DNA of 64,000 nucleotides from Alistipes sp. CAG:831 (GTDB lineage Bacteria; Bacteroidota; Bacteroidia; Bacteroidales; UBA932): positions 67,148 through 131,147 of the forward strand of contig HF990410.1 of NCBI GenBank assembly GCA_000432775.1, given 5' to 3'. The position numbers and the translations under genes are program-made. Positions within the stretch are counted from its first letter, which is position 1; every line of letters starts with the position of its first letter. The notes below the pieces were generated by a model. That model was not told where the DNA came from. It made no database searches and saw nothing but the letters and a program-made list of their open reading frames with translations. Shown here in pieces: positions 35,229 through 42,887 of this stretch.

Positions 35229-36824
35229 ATGAAAAATATCTTAGCAAAAATACTGATGCCCGCCGCGCTCATCCTGTCGGCGGTACTGACAGCCGCTGCA
35301 GCACCCAAGAATGAGGCGCAGTTCGACAAGCTGGTCAAGACCTATACCCTCAATCCCGACGGCAGTCAGGAACTAAGGGTGCAGAAACAGCTGACAATCT
35401 ATACTCACGCAGCGATGAACAGCCTCTATGGCGAGACATTCATCGTCTATGATCCTGCTTATCAGCAGTTGAAGATCAACGAGTCCTACACCCGTCAGGT
35501 GGACGGAACGATAGTGACCACCCCGGCCAACGCATTCGTGGAGGTACTGCCCTCCGCCGCGGCCAATGCTCCGGCATACAATGGTATGAAGGAGATGGTG
35601 GTGGTGCATACCGGCCTGGAGCTGGGCGCTACCATTTACCTGGACTATACGGTTACAACGAAGGCCGGCGCCCTGCCCGCTCTGGACATATTCGAGCAGG
35701 TGGAGGAACTCTCTCCCATAAAGGAATATGTGCTCTCCGTTACAGTCCCCTCCGGAACACCTCTTCATTACGCTCTGCTGAACGGCAGCACCAAACCGTC
35801 TGTAAGCGAGGCAAACGGGGTTAGAACGGTAAAATGGACTCTCCGCAATGTCAGGCCCCGTCCCCGTTATCTGGCAGTATCCGCTCCCGCCGGCAATGTG
35901 CAGGCAGTGGCTGTAACAACCTTTGACTCGCAGCAGGCAGTGGCCGATGTCATCAAGTCTCAGTTGTATAGCCAGGAGGATGAGGCGGTGAAGGCTCTGC
36001 TGGCTTCCCTGAACGAGGGCCCCGCCGACAGGCGCTCCACTGTGGACAAGATACATGAGTATCTCTCAACCGGCCTGGCTCAGAACCGTCTTACCCTGGC
36101 ACAGACAGGCTATAAGGTACGTCCCGCAGCGGATGTGATACACAGTGCTTATGCCACTGATGCGGAGAGAACCCTTCTGGCTGCCGCCCTTCTGCAGGCT
36201 GCAGGACAGGAGTCAGAGGTGACTCTCGCATTCCCCAGGACATCCGATCCTGCCGCTGCCGGACTGGCGTCCCTGCAGAACATCATGGCTGCCGGACTTG
36301 TGGACCGTGCCGATGAGGCTACGGCCGATATTGCCGGATATCTCAGCATCATAGGACTGGACGGTCAGCCGGCGGAGGTGGCCGCGCCCGACCATAAAGT
36401 CGATGTGGAGAGCACATTCTCCGTCTCAGCCTCCGAAGCGGCTTCTGTCGCCGAGGGCATCTATTCCTTTACGCTTCCCGAAGCCCGTTCCGGCTGGCTG
36501 GGCAGTGTGTACGCCTCCACTACCTCCAACACCACCCGTCCCGTCAACCTCCTGCTGCCTTACCTGACCGACGAGACCTACACCTGCACCCTCGATGTAC
36601 AGGACGGTCTCAAAGCTGTCGCGCTGCCGGAGAACATGACCCTGGATACCCCCGTCGGCTCACTCAGAGTGACTGTCGCCGAGGTGGATGGAAAGACTGT
36701 CATTACCCGTAGTCTGAAGCTCGTGCAGCAGCTGATCACCCCCGCTCTCTATCCCCAGTACTACCGTCTCATGAGCGAGTGGTATACATTGTGCGCCACA
36801 CCTCTCATCTTCAGCGCTGAGTAG
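35229..36824 (+). CDS. exported DUF3857 protein with degenerate transglutaminase domain
   Basis: A 531-residue protein with a signal peptide ending LTAAAAP and a DUF3857 part (RQVDGTIVTTPANAF, LELGATIYLDYTV). The region matching the neighbour's catalytic core (RRSTVDKIHEYLSTGL, then AYATDAERTLLAAALLQAAG) keeps the helix but lacks the Cys, and no HxxV...LDPTW block follows. It is probably a non-catalytic partner of the upstream protein. Its stop is 1 bp from the first DRTGG gene, so the hydrogenase accessory genes may be co-transcribed with it. Confidence 0.75.
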   Translation: MKNILAKILMPAALILSAVLTAAAAPKNEAQFDKLVKTYTLNPDGSQELRVQKQLTIYTHAAMNSLYGETFIVYDPAYQQLKINESYTRQVDGTIVTTPANAFVEVLPSAAANAPAYNGMKEMVVVHTGLELGATIYLDYTVTTKAGALPALDIFEQVEELSPIKEYVLSVTVPSGTPLHYALLNGSTKPSVSEANGVRTVKWTLRNVRPRPRYLAVSAPAGNVQAVAVTTFDSQQAVADVIKSQLYSQEDEAVKALLASLNEGPADRRSTVDKIHEYLSTGLAQNRLTLAQTGYKVRPAADVIHSAYATDAERTLLAAALLQAAGQESEVTLAFPRTSDPAAAGLASLQNIMAAGLVDRADEATADIAGYLSIIGLDGQPAEVAAPDHKVDVESTFSVSASEAASVAEGIYSFTLPEARSGWLGSVYASTTSNTTRPVNLLLPYLTDETYTCTLDVQDGLKAVALPENMTLDTPVGSLRVTVAEVDGKTVITRSLKLVQQLITPALYPQYYRLMSEWYTLCATPLIFSAE

Positions 36825-36825
36825 T

Positions 36826-37170
36826 ATGAAGCTGAGGGATATAGTTGCAGCCGTGCAGGGTGAGGTGGTGTGCGGGCAGGACCGCCTGGACGAGAATGTG
36901 GATTACGCATTCGCCTCAGACCTGATGAGTGACGTGCTGACTATCAAGACTGATGATTTTCTGCTGATTACCGGACTGGCTAACGTGCAGTCAGTCCGGA
37001 CAGCGGAAATGTCCGACGTGGAGTACATTCTCTTCGTGAGGGGCAAGAACGTGACGGAGGAGATGTCCGCCCTGGCCGAGGACAACGGCATGGTGGTGAT
37101 ACGTACAGACTATTCGATGTTCAAGACTTCCGGCATTCTCTACGGGGCCGGACTCAAGCCGGTGTACTGA
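36826..37170 (+). CDS. DRTGG-domain protein (first of two)
   Basis: A 114-residue stand-alone DRTGG domain (MKLRDIVAAVQGEVVCG, VDYAFASDLMSDVLTI, LLITGLAN, DNGMVVIRTDYSMFKTSGILY). The domain is known from HPr-kinase-type and phosphotransacetylase N-termini and is thought to be a ligand-binding regulatory fold. It recurs at 38960, with the H-cluster-like protein between. Such pairs accompany HydABC in other anaerobes as I recall it. It starts 1 bp after the DUF3857 gene and ends 1 bp before the GHKL ATPase. Confidence 0.85.
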   Translation: MKLRDIVAAVQGEVVCGQDRLDENVDYAFASDLMSDVLTIKTDDFLLITGLANVQSVRTAEMSDVEYILFVRGKNVTEEMSALAEDNGMVVIRTDYSMFKTSGILYGAGLKPVY

Positions 37171-37171
37171 T

Positions 37172-37582
37172 ATGAGGCAGGAGTACGACGTGGCCGCGGG
37201 CGATTTTACCCGCGCAGGCAACGCCTCTTCGGCTATCAAGAAGACCCTCAAGCAGCTGGGAGTCTCCCCCGCCGTAGTCAAGAGGGTGGTGGTGGCTGTC
37301 TATGAGGCTGAGGTCAATATAGTTGCACATTCCTACGGAGGCCGGATAACAGCCGACATATCCCCGGAAGGCATCAATGTCGTCCTGGCCGATACGGGTC
37401 CGGGCATACCCGATGTGCAGAAGGCGATGCAGAAGGGGTTCTCCACTGCTTCCAAGGAGGTGAGGGAGATGGGATTCGGAGCCGGAATGGGACTTCCTAA
37501 CATTCAGGAGAACGCGGATGACCTCCGGATAGAGACGGAAGTGGGTAAGGGCACCACACTTTATATTTACATCAGATTCTGA
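37172..37582 (+). CDS. RsbW/RsbT-type ATP-binding protein (GHKL fold)
   Basis: A 136-residue ATPase of the anti-sigma-factor/serine-kinase class. The N box is VVAVYEAEVNIVAHSYGG, the G1 box VLADTGPGIP and the G2-like loop MGFGAGMGLPNIQENAD. Its position directly next to a DRTGG gene and an iron-sulfur sensor-like gene suggests signalling linked to hydrogenase activity or expression. No anti-anti-sigma (STAS) gene is nearby, so a classic partner-switch cannot be shown. Confidence 0.85.
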   Translation: MRQEYDVAAGDFTRAGNASSAIKKTLKQLGVSPAVVKRVVVAVYEAEVNIVAHSYGGRITADISPEGINVVLADTGPGIPDVQKAMQKGFSTASKEVREMGFGAGMGLPNIQENADDLRIETEVGKGTTLYIYIRF

Positions 37583-37593
37583 ACGGAAAGTCT

Positions 37594-38955
37594 ATGGAGC
37601 ACAATACATTTCACAAGGCATTGGAGATTCAGCGGGAGCTGTGCATAGGCTGCTCGCACTGTATAAAGGTATGTCCGACAGAGGCTCTGAGGGTCTCCGG
37701 CGGCAAGGCCTTGCTCTATGCGGACTGGTGCATAGACTGCGGCCGCTGTTTCAGGGTCTGTCCCAGCCGGGCTATAAGGGTGGTGGACGATGACTTCGAG
37801 AACATATTCTCCTATAAATACAGGGTCCTGCTGGTCCCTGCGGTGTTCTACGCGCAGTTCGGGAAGCTTGTTCCGGTAAGGGTGATCAATGACATTCTCG
37901 GAGATATGGGCTTCTCGGAGGTGTGTACTGTGGAGCAGTGCGCGGATACCCTGGTGGACGAGATCAATGACTATGTCCGCAAGGCAGAGGAAAAACCGGT
38001 GGTGTCCTCCTTCTGCCCGGCGGTTATCCGCCTGATACAGGTGCGCTTCCCCTCGCTTATAGACCGTATAATGCTCCTGCTGCCTCCCATAGAGGTGACG
38101 GCGCAGTACTATGTGCGTAAATGGAAGATGAGCGGAGGCGATCCGTCGGACCTGGGGGTGTTCTACCTGACCCCGTGTATCGCCAAGATCGCTGCCGTCA
38201 AGTCTCCGGTCGGAGGATACGAGTCGCCCATAAGCGGAGTGATCAATATGGACTATGTCTACAACAAGGTCCTGCTGGCCTACAAGAACAGGAAATATCC
38301 CGAGGAGGGGTGCGGCAAGGAGGCTGTCAATGATGCTGTCTCGTCCAAGGGGCTGCTCTGGCCTCTGACCGGGGGCGAGGCCTCGCAGATAGAGGGACGT
38401 GCCCTCTCCATCGACGGCATGAGCAACGTCATAGAGTTCCTTGAGAAGCTTGAGGACGAGGAGATAGAGGAGCCTATCGACTATCTGGAGCTCAGGGGCT
38501 GCGACGAGTCCTGCCCGGGAGGTATCCTGGTGCAGGGCAACCGCTTCCTGGTGGCGGACAATCTGAGGAATATGGCCTCGGAGGCATCGGATACCCACCG
38601 CCTGTCGGAGGAGTACAAGCAGTTCTGCTCGGCCTACATCAAGATGGATGCGGTGGAGCCCCGCTCCATGGTCAAGTACGACAAGGATATAAACGTGGCT
38701 ATCAAGAAGATGGAGATGGCGGGCATGTTGAGGAAAATACTGCCGGACATCGACTGCGGAGCCTGCGGGGCGCCCAGTTGCGAGGCCCTGGCGGCAGATA
38801 TCGTCCGGGACGATGCCTCCCTGAACAACTGCATCTTCATGCAGGCCCGTTTCGAGAAGGAAGGCTCTCTCCAGGTCTCGGAGGCTATAGACCTGATGGA
38901 GCAGGTATGGGGCAAGGACAGGTTTGTCAATAAGGAAAAATCTAAAGCAGAATAG
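37594..38955 (+). CDS. iron-sulfur protein with divergent [FeFe]-hydrogenase H-cluster domain
   Basis: A 453-residue protein. The N-terminus has two 4Fe-4S sites (CIGCSHCIKVCPTE, CIDCGRCFRVCPSR). The middle resembles the hydrogenase large C-terminal domain: SFCPAVIRL, YLTPCIAKIAAV and GCDESCPGG stand where active enzymes have TSCCPxW, MPCxxKxxE and CxGGCxxGG. All four presumed H-cluster Cys are kept, but the proton-relay Cys is Phe, the MPC Met is Thr and the Glu is lost. The C-terminus has a further cluster motif (CGACGAPSCEALA). Probably a redox or H2 sensor rather than a catalyst. Confidence 0.82.
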   Translation: MEHNTFHKALEIQRELCIGCSHCIKVCPTEALRVSGGKALLYADWCIDCGRCFRVCPSRAIRVVDDDFENIFSYKYRVLLVPAVFYAQFGKLVPVRVINDILGDMGFSEVCTVEQCADTLVDEINDYVRKAEEKPVVSSFCPAVIRLIQVRFPSLIDRIMLLLPPIEVTAQYYVRKWKMSGGDPSDLGVFYLTPCIAKIAAVKSPVGGYESPISGVINMDYVYNKVLLAYKNRKYPEEGCGKEAVNDAVSSKGLLWPLTGGEASQIEGRALSIDGMSNVIEFLEKLEDEEIEEPIDYLELRGCDESCPGGILVQGNRFLVADNLRNMASEASDTHRLSEEYKQFCSAYIKMDAVEPRSMVKYDKDINVAIKKMEMAGMLRKILPDIDCGACGAPSCEALAADIVRDDASLNNCIFMQARFEKEGSLQVSEAIDLMEQVWGKDRFVNKEKSKAE

Positions 38956-38959
38956 AATC

Positions 38960-39298
38960 ATGACTGTTAGAGAAATTGCAGAGAAACTGAATCTTAAGGT
39001 ATTCTCGGGAGCTTCCGGCCTGGACCGCGAAGTGACGGGAGGCTATGTGTCGGACCTGTTGTCCGATGTGATGGGCTTCGCCAAGGACGGCTCGGTCTGG
39101 GTGACCCTGCAGACGCATAAGAACGTGATGGCCATCGCTACTCTCAAGGAACTGGCGGCGGTGATCATAGTAAAGGGCTTCGAGCCGGAGGAAGACGCCA
39201 GGGAAGTCTCCGAAGAGGAGGGTATCCCCATTCTCGGTTCCGGTGAGCAGACATTCGAACTGGCCGGCCGGATATACAACCTTTTGAGCAGGGGGTGA
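38960..39298 (+). CDS. DRTGG-domain protein (second of two)
   Basis: A 112-residue DRTGG domain starting at ATG 38960 (MTVREIAEKLNLKVFSG), 4 bp after the iron-sulfur gene. The blocks GGYVSDLLSDVMGFA, VWVTLQTHKNVMAIA, AVIIVKGFEPEED and EEEGIPILGSGEQTFELAG correspond to those of the 36826 protein at moderate identity. The two probably arose by duplication and may form a heterodimer. The PHP gene follows after 4 bp. Confidence 0.87.
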   Translation: MTVREIAEKLNLKVFSGASGLDREVTGGYVSDLLSDVMGFAKDGSVWVTLQTHKNVMAIATLKELAAVIIVKGFEPEEDAREVSEEEGIPILGSGEQTFELAGRIYNLLSRG

Positions 39299-39302
39299 GG
39301 TC

Positions 39303-40049
39303 ATGAACCGTTTCAGGGCCGATCTGCACAACCATACTCTGTTGTCCCCTTGCGGGGACATTGAGATGACGCCTGGCTTTATCGTGCGGACAGCTCTGAG
39401 AAAGGGATACGATATAATCGGGATTACAGACCACAATACGACTGTCCAGGCGAGGGAGATCCGACGGATGGTGGGAGAGGGGGAACCCTACATTCTCTGC
39501 GGGGCGGAGATCACCACCCGGGAGGAAGTGCACTGCCTGGCCTTCGCGGACAGCGGGGAGAGCCTGGATGCCCTTCAGAATTTCCTGGACGACAGTCTCC
39601 CGAAGATACCGAACGACGAGGAGGTCTTCGGGTACCAGCTGGCTGTCAACGGGGCCGAGGAGGTGATTTACGAGGCGCCTTACCTGCTGATTTCAGCCAT
39701 AGACCGGAGCATAGAGGAGGTGGCCGCCTTCGTGGCCTCGATAGGGGGGATTTTCATTCCGGCCCATATCGACAAGCCGCAGAACTCGGTAATATCCCAG
39801 CTGGGATTCGTCCCTCCGGACCTGCCTTTCGATGCCCTGGAGATATCGGCCCGCTGCGACCTGGACGGACTCCTGGCCCGGAATCCCTACCTCAAAAAGC
39901 TGGGCCCGGCCTTTATCCGTTCCTCCGACGCCCATTACCCCGAGGATTTCTGCCGGGCCGTCACCTGCTTCAATATGCCCTGCCGTGACTTCGAAGAGAT
40001 ACGGAAGGCCCTCCACGGTGAGGACGGAAGGAGCGTGGAGCCGGGATAA
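39303..40049 (+). CDS. PHP-domain metal-dependent phosphoesterase
   Basis: A 248-residue PHP-fold protein. Metal ligands appear in DLHNHTLLSPCGD (motif I), IGITDHNTT (motif II), GAEITTREEVHCLAF (motif III), FIPAHIDKP and SSDAHYPED. The family includes DNA-polymerase PHP domains and nucleotide phosphoesterases; a small-molecule substrate is more likely here. It is embedded among hydrogenase regulators, so it may process a signalling nucleotide, which is inference. Confidence 0.88.
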   Translation: MNRFRADLHNHTLLSPCGDIEMTPGFIVRTALRKGYDIIGITDHNTTVQAREIRRMVGEGEPYILCGAEITTREEVHCLAFADSGESLDALQNFLDDSLPKIPNDEEVFGYQLAVNGAEEVIYEAPYLLISAIDRSIEEVAAFVASIGGIFIPAHIDKPQNSVISQLGFVPPDLPFDALEISARCDLDGLLARNPYLKKLGPAFIRSSDAHYPEDFCRAVTCFNMPCRDFEEIRKALHGEDGRSVEPG

Positions 40050-40080
40050 ATGATTGTTTGACCTGAAATTTACCTGAAAG

Positions 40081-40626
40081 ATGAACGACCTTTCCATGCA
40101 TATACTGGATATAATCCAGAATTCCATCAGTGCCGGTGCGACCCGTGTGACCCTGACCGTAGACGAGAATCCGGCCGCCGACCTGCTGACCATTGTCATA
40201 GGAGACAACGGACGGGGGATGACTCCTGAGCAGGTGAGCCGCCTTTCCGACCCGTTCTTCACCTCCCGTACTACCCGGAAGGTGGGGATGGGCATACCTC
40301 TGCTCAAGCAGTCCGCGGAGCAGAGCGGGGGAGAGGTCAGGATAACCTCGGAGCCCGGGCGGGGGACGGAGGTGACAGCGGTTTTCGGCTATTCCGATAT
40401 CGATCGCCCGCCGCTCGGGGATGTCGCTAATGCTCTGATGATTACCGCTTCGTCCAATCCCCGGATGGACTTTCTTTTCACCTACCGTTACAATGGGGAG
40501 GAGTATGTCCTGGATACGGCGGACGTCAAGGAAATATTCGGGGAGGATGCGTTCTCCAACTTAACAATCGTAAAAAATATTGAAGAAATGCTTAAAGAAA
40601 ATATCGAGGAGGTTAGGAACTCTTAA
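40081..40626 (+). CDS. histidine-kinase-like ATPase-domain protein
   Basis: A 181-residue protein carrying a GHKL ATPase domain: N box LHILDIIQNSISAGATRV, G1 IGDNGRGMT, F box DPFFTSRTTRKVGMGIPLLKQSAE and G2-like PGRGTEVT. There is no His-phosphotransfer (DHp) helix pair, so it is not a complete sensor kinase. The last 60 residues form a separate domain. It is the last gene before the structural hydrogenase promoter. Confidence 0.85.
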   Translation: MNDLSMHILDIIQNSISAGATRVTLTVDENPAADLLTIVIGDNGRGMTPEQVSRLSDPFFTSRTTRKVGMGIPLLKQSAEQSGGEVRITSEPGRGTEVTAVFGYSDIDRPPLGDVANALMITASSNPRMDFLFTYRYNGEEYVLDTADVKEIFGEDAFSNLTIVKNIEEMLKENIEEVRNS

Positions 40627-40635
40627 ATATTTTCA

Positions 40636-40643
40636 TAAATTTG
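40636..40643 (+). promoter_or_regulatory. -7 element for the structural hydrogenase genes
   Basis: TAAATTTG, a perfect TAnnTTTG element in the 54-bp gap before the 2Fe-2S gene, giving a leader of about 30 nt. It implies that the structural genes can be expressed apart from the accessory genes. Confidence 0.6.
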
Positions 40644-40680
40644 CATACCCCAACACTAATTTGTTAACCAAACTAACTGT

Positions 40681-41079
40681 ATGAGTAAAATTAAGTCTCT
40701 TGACGAACTGCGTCAAATGAAAGCCAGGCTGGAGAGCCAGATGGATATCCGGGAGAAGAGCAATAATCCCGAGGCTCTTGTCCAGATACGGGTCGCCATG
40801 GCTACCTGCGGTATAGCGGCCGGAGCCCGCGTGGTGATGAACGCCATCATCGACCGTGTGGAGAGAGAGAAGCTGCCGGTGATTGTCACTCAGGGCGGTT
40901 GCATGGGATACTGCTATGCCGAACCTACAATCGAAGTGAAGCGTCCGGGTGAGGAACCGGTCGTCTTCGGTCACGTCAGTACGGACAAGGCCATGGAGAT
41001 CATCGACAAGTATGTTCTCCACGGCGAACTCGTGGACGGTATTCTACCAGTCAATTATCAAACAATCGAGAAAAATTAG
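40681..41079 (+). CDS. thioredoxin-like 2Fe-2S ferredoxin, hydrogenase-associated
   Basis: A 132-residue thioredoxin-fold protein related to the N-terminal domain of HydB. Cluster-binding positions: MATCGIAAGAR and GGCMGYC. Only three Cys are seen at the expected sites; the position of the second Cys in the HydB counterpart (CCGGTGC) is Ala. In the family as I recall it this CGIAAGA variant is common. It probably passes electrons within the HydABC complex. hydB follows after 6 bp. Confidence 0.82.
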   Translation: MSKIKSLDELRQMKARLESQMDIREKSNNPEALVQIRVAMATCGIAAGARVVMNAIIDRVEREKLPVIVTQGGCMGYCYAEPTIEVKRPGEEPVVFGHVSTDKAMEIIDKYVLHGELVDGILPVNYQTIEKN

Positions 41080-41085
41080 CCTGCC

Positions 41086-42876
41086 ATGCCGAACTACAAA
41101 ATGAGTTTACTGTGCTGCGGAGGTACGGGCTGCCGTGCGTCCGAGAGCGTGAGGATCGTCGAGAGGCTGAGGGAGGAGATTGCCGCCGCAGGGATGGACA
41201 ATGACGTGCAGGTGGTGGTGACCGGCTGCTTCGGTTTCTGCGAACAGGGTCCTATCGTCAAGGTGATACCTGACAACACTTTCTACACCAATGTCAAGCC
41301 TGAGGATGCCGAGGAGATCGTCAAGGAGCATGTGGTCAAGGGCCGCAAGGTCACCCGCCTGCTCTATGAGGACCCCGACACCCAGAAGCACATCAGCGAC
41401 TCGAAGCACATGGGCTTCTATCAGAAGCAGCTCCGTATCGCTCTGCGTAACTGCGGATTCATCAATCCCGAGAATATCGACGAATATATTGCCCGGGACG
41501 GCTACGAGGCTCTGGCCAAGGTGCTGCAGGGCACTCCCCAGGAGGCCATAGAGACCGTCAAGAAGTCCGGTCTGAGAGGACGTGGCGGCGGAGGATTCCC
41601 TACCGGCCTGAAATGGGAGATAGCCTCCAAGAGTCCAGGCAAGGAAAAATATGTGGTCTGCAACGCCGACGAGGGCGACCCCGGAGCGTTCATGGACCGC
41701 TCTATTCTCGAGAGCGACCCCAACTCGGTCATCGAGGCCATGGCCATCTGCGGTTACTGTATCGGGGCCTCGAAAGGTCTGGTGTACATCCGCGCCGAAT
41801 ACCCCCTGGCCGTCAAGCGTCTGCAGATAGCCATGAAGCAGGCCCGCGACTACGGTCTGCTGGGAGACGATATCCTCGGTTCGGGATTCAATTTCGACAT
41901 AGAGATACGCTACGGAGCTGGAGCCTTCGTCTGCGGTGAGGAGACCGCCCTGATTCACTCTATGGAGGGCAAGAGGGGCGAGCCTACCGTGAAGCCTCCT
42001 TTCCCCGCAGTCAGCGGATATCTCGGAAAGCCTACCAATGTCAACAACGTGGAGACCTTCGCCAACATCCCCGTGATATTTCTCAAGGGCCCCGAGTGGT
42101 TTGCCTCTATCGGCACTGAGAAGTCAAAGGGAACCAAGGTGTTCGCCCTGGCCGGCAAGATCAACAACGTGGGTCTTATCGAGGTGCCTATGGGTACGAC
42201 CCTCCGCGAGGTCATCTATGACATCGGAGGCGGCATCAAGGGCGGCAAGGAGTTCAAGGCCGTCCAGACCGGAGGACCCTCGGGAGGCTGCCTTACCAAG
42301 AAACATCTCGACACACCTATAGATTACGACAACCTTACCGCCGCCGGCTCGATGATGGGCTCGGGTGGTATGATCGTCATGGACGAGGACGACTGCATGG
42401 TGTCAGTGGCCAAGTTCTACCTCCAGTTCACCGTGGACGAGTCCTGCGGAAAATGCGCCCCCTGCCGTATCGGCAACAAGCGTCTCGAGGAGATTCTCGA
42501 CAAGATCACCAAGGGCAAGGGCACGATGGAGGACCTGGACTACCTCAAGAACCTCAGCAAGGTCATCAAGGATACCGCCCTCTGCGGTCTCGGCCAGACA
42601 TCCCCCAACCCCGTGCTCTCCACCCTTGACAACTTCTACGACGAGTACGTGGCCCACATCGTGGACAAGCGCTGTCCTGCCCACAAGTGCCGTGCTCTCA
42701 GGGTCTACGCCATCGATCCTGACCGGTGCAAGGGCTGTACGGCCTGCGCCAGGGCATGTCCTGCCGGAGCCATAAAGGGCGAGGTCAAGCAGGCACACGT
42801 CATCGACACGGAGAAATGTATCCGCTGCGGTGCATGTCTGGAGAAATGTAAATTCAATGCGGTAACCGTTCAATAA
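41086..42876 (+). CDS. hydB: electron-bifurcating hydrogenase subunit HydB (NuoF-like)
   Basis: A 596-residue flavoprotein. Order: thioredoxin-like 2Fe-2S domain (LCCGGTGCRASES, TGCFGFCEQG), NuoF core with NADH/FMN loops (RGRGGGGFPTGLKW, CNADEGDPGAF, GAGAYxCGEETAL-type), SLBB domain, the 4Fe-4S motif ESCGKCAPCRIG, and a C-terminal two-cluster ferredoxin (CKGCTACARACPAG, CIRCGACLEKCKFNAV). It binds NADH and FMN and splits electrons between NAD and ferredoxin. The layout is the same as in Thermotoga-type HydB. Confidence 0.95.
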   Translation: MPNYKMSLLCCGGTGCRASESVRIVERLREEIAAAGMDNDVQVVVTGCFGFCEQGPIVKVIPDNTFYTNVKPEDAEEIVKEHVVKGRKVTRLLYEDPDTQKHISDSKHMGFYQKQLRIALRNCGFINPENIDEYIARDGYEALAKVLQGTPQEAIETVKKSGLRGRGGGGFPTGLKWEIASKSPGKEKYVVCNADEGDPGAFMDRSILESDPNSVIEAMAICGYCIGASKGLVYIRAEYPLAVKRLQIAMKQARDYGLLGDDILGSGFNFDIEIRYGAGAFVCGEETALIHSMEGKRGEPTVKPPFPAVSGYLGKPTNVNNVETFANIPVIFLKGPEWFASIGTEKSKGTKVFALAGKINNVGLIEVPMGTTLREVIYDIGGGIKGGKEFKAVQTGGPSGGCLTKKHLDTPIDYDNLTAAGSMMGSGGMIVMDEDDCMVSVAKFYLQFTVDESCGKCAPCRIGNKRLEEILDKITKGKGTMEDLDYLKNLSKVIKDTALCGLGQTSPNPVLSTLDNFYDEYVAHIVDKRCPAHKCRALRVYAIDPDRCKGCTACARACPAGAIKGEVKQAHVIDTEKCIRCGACLEKCKFNAVTVQ

Positions 42877-42887
42877 TCGTAACTGAG

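Noticed and set aside
40681..41079. Broken 2Fe-2S protein because one of four expected Cys is missing
   Set aside because: The CGIAAGA variant occurs, as far as I recall, in hydrogenase-linked members of this family, so it is probably a normal subtype.
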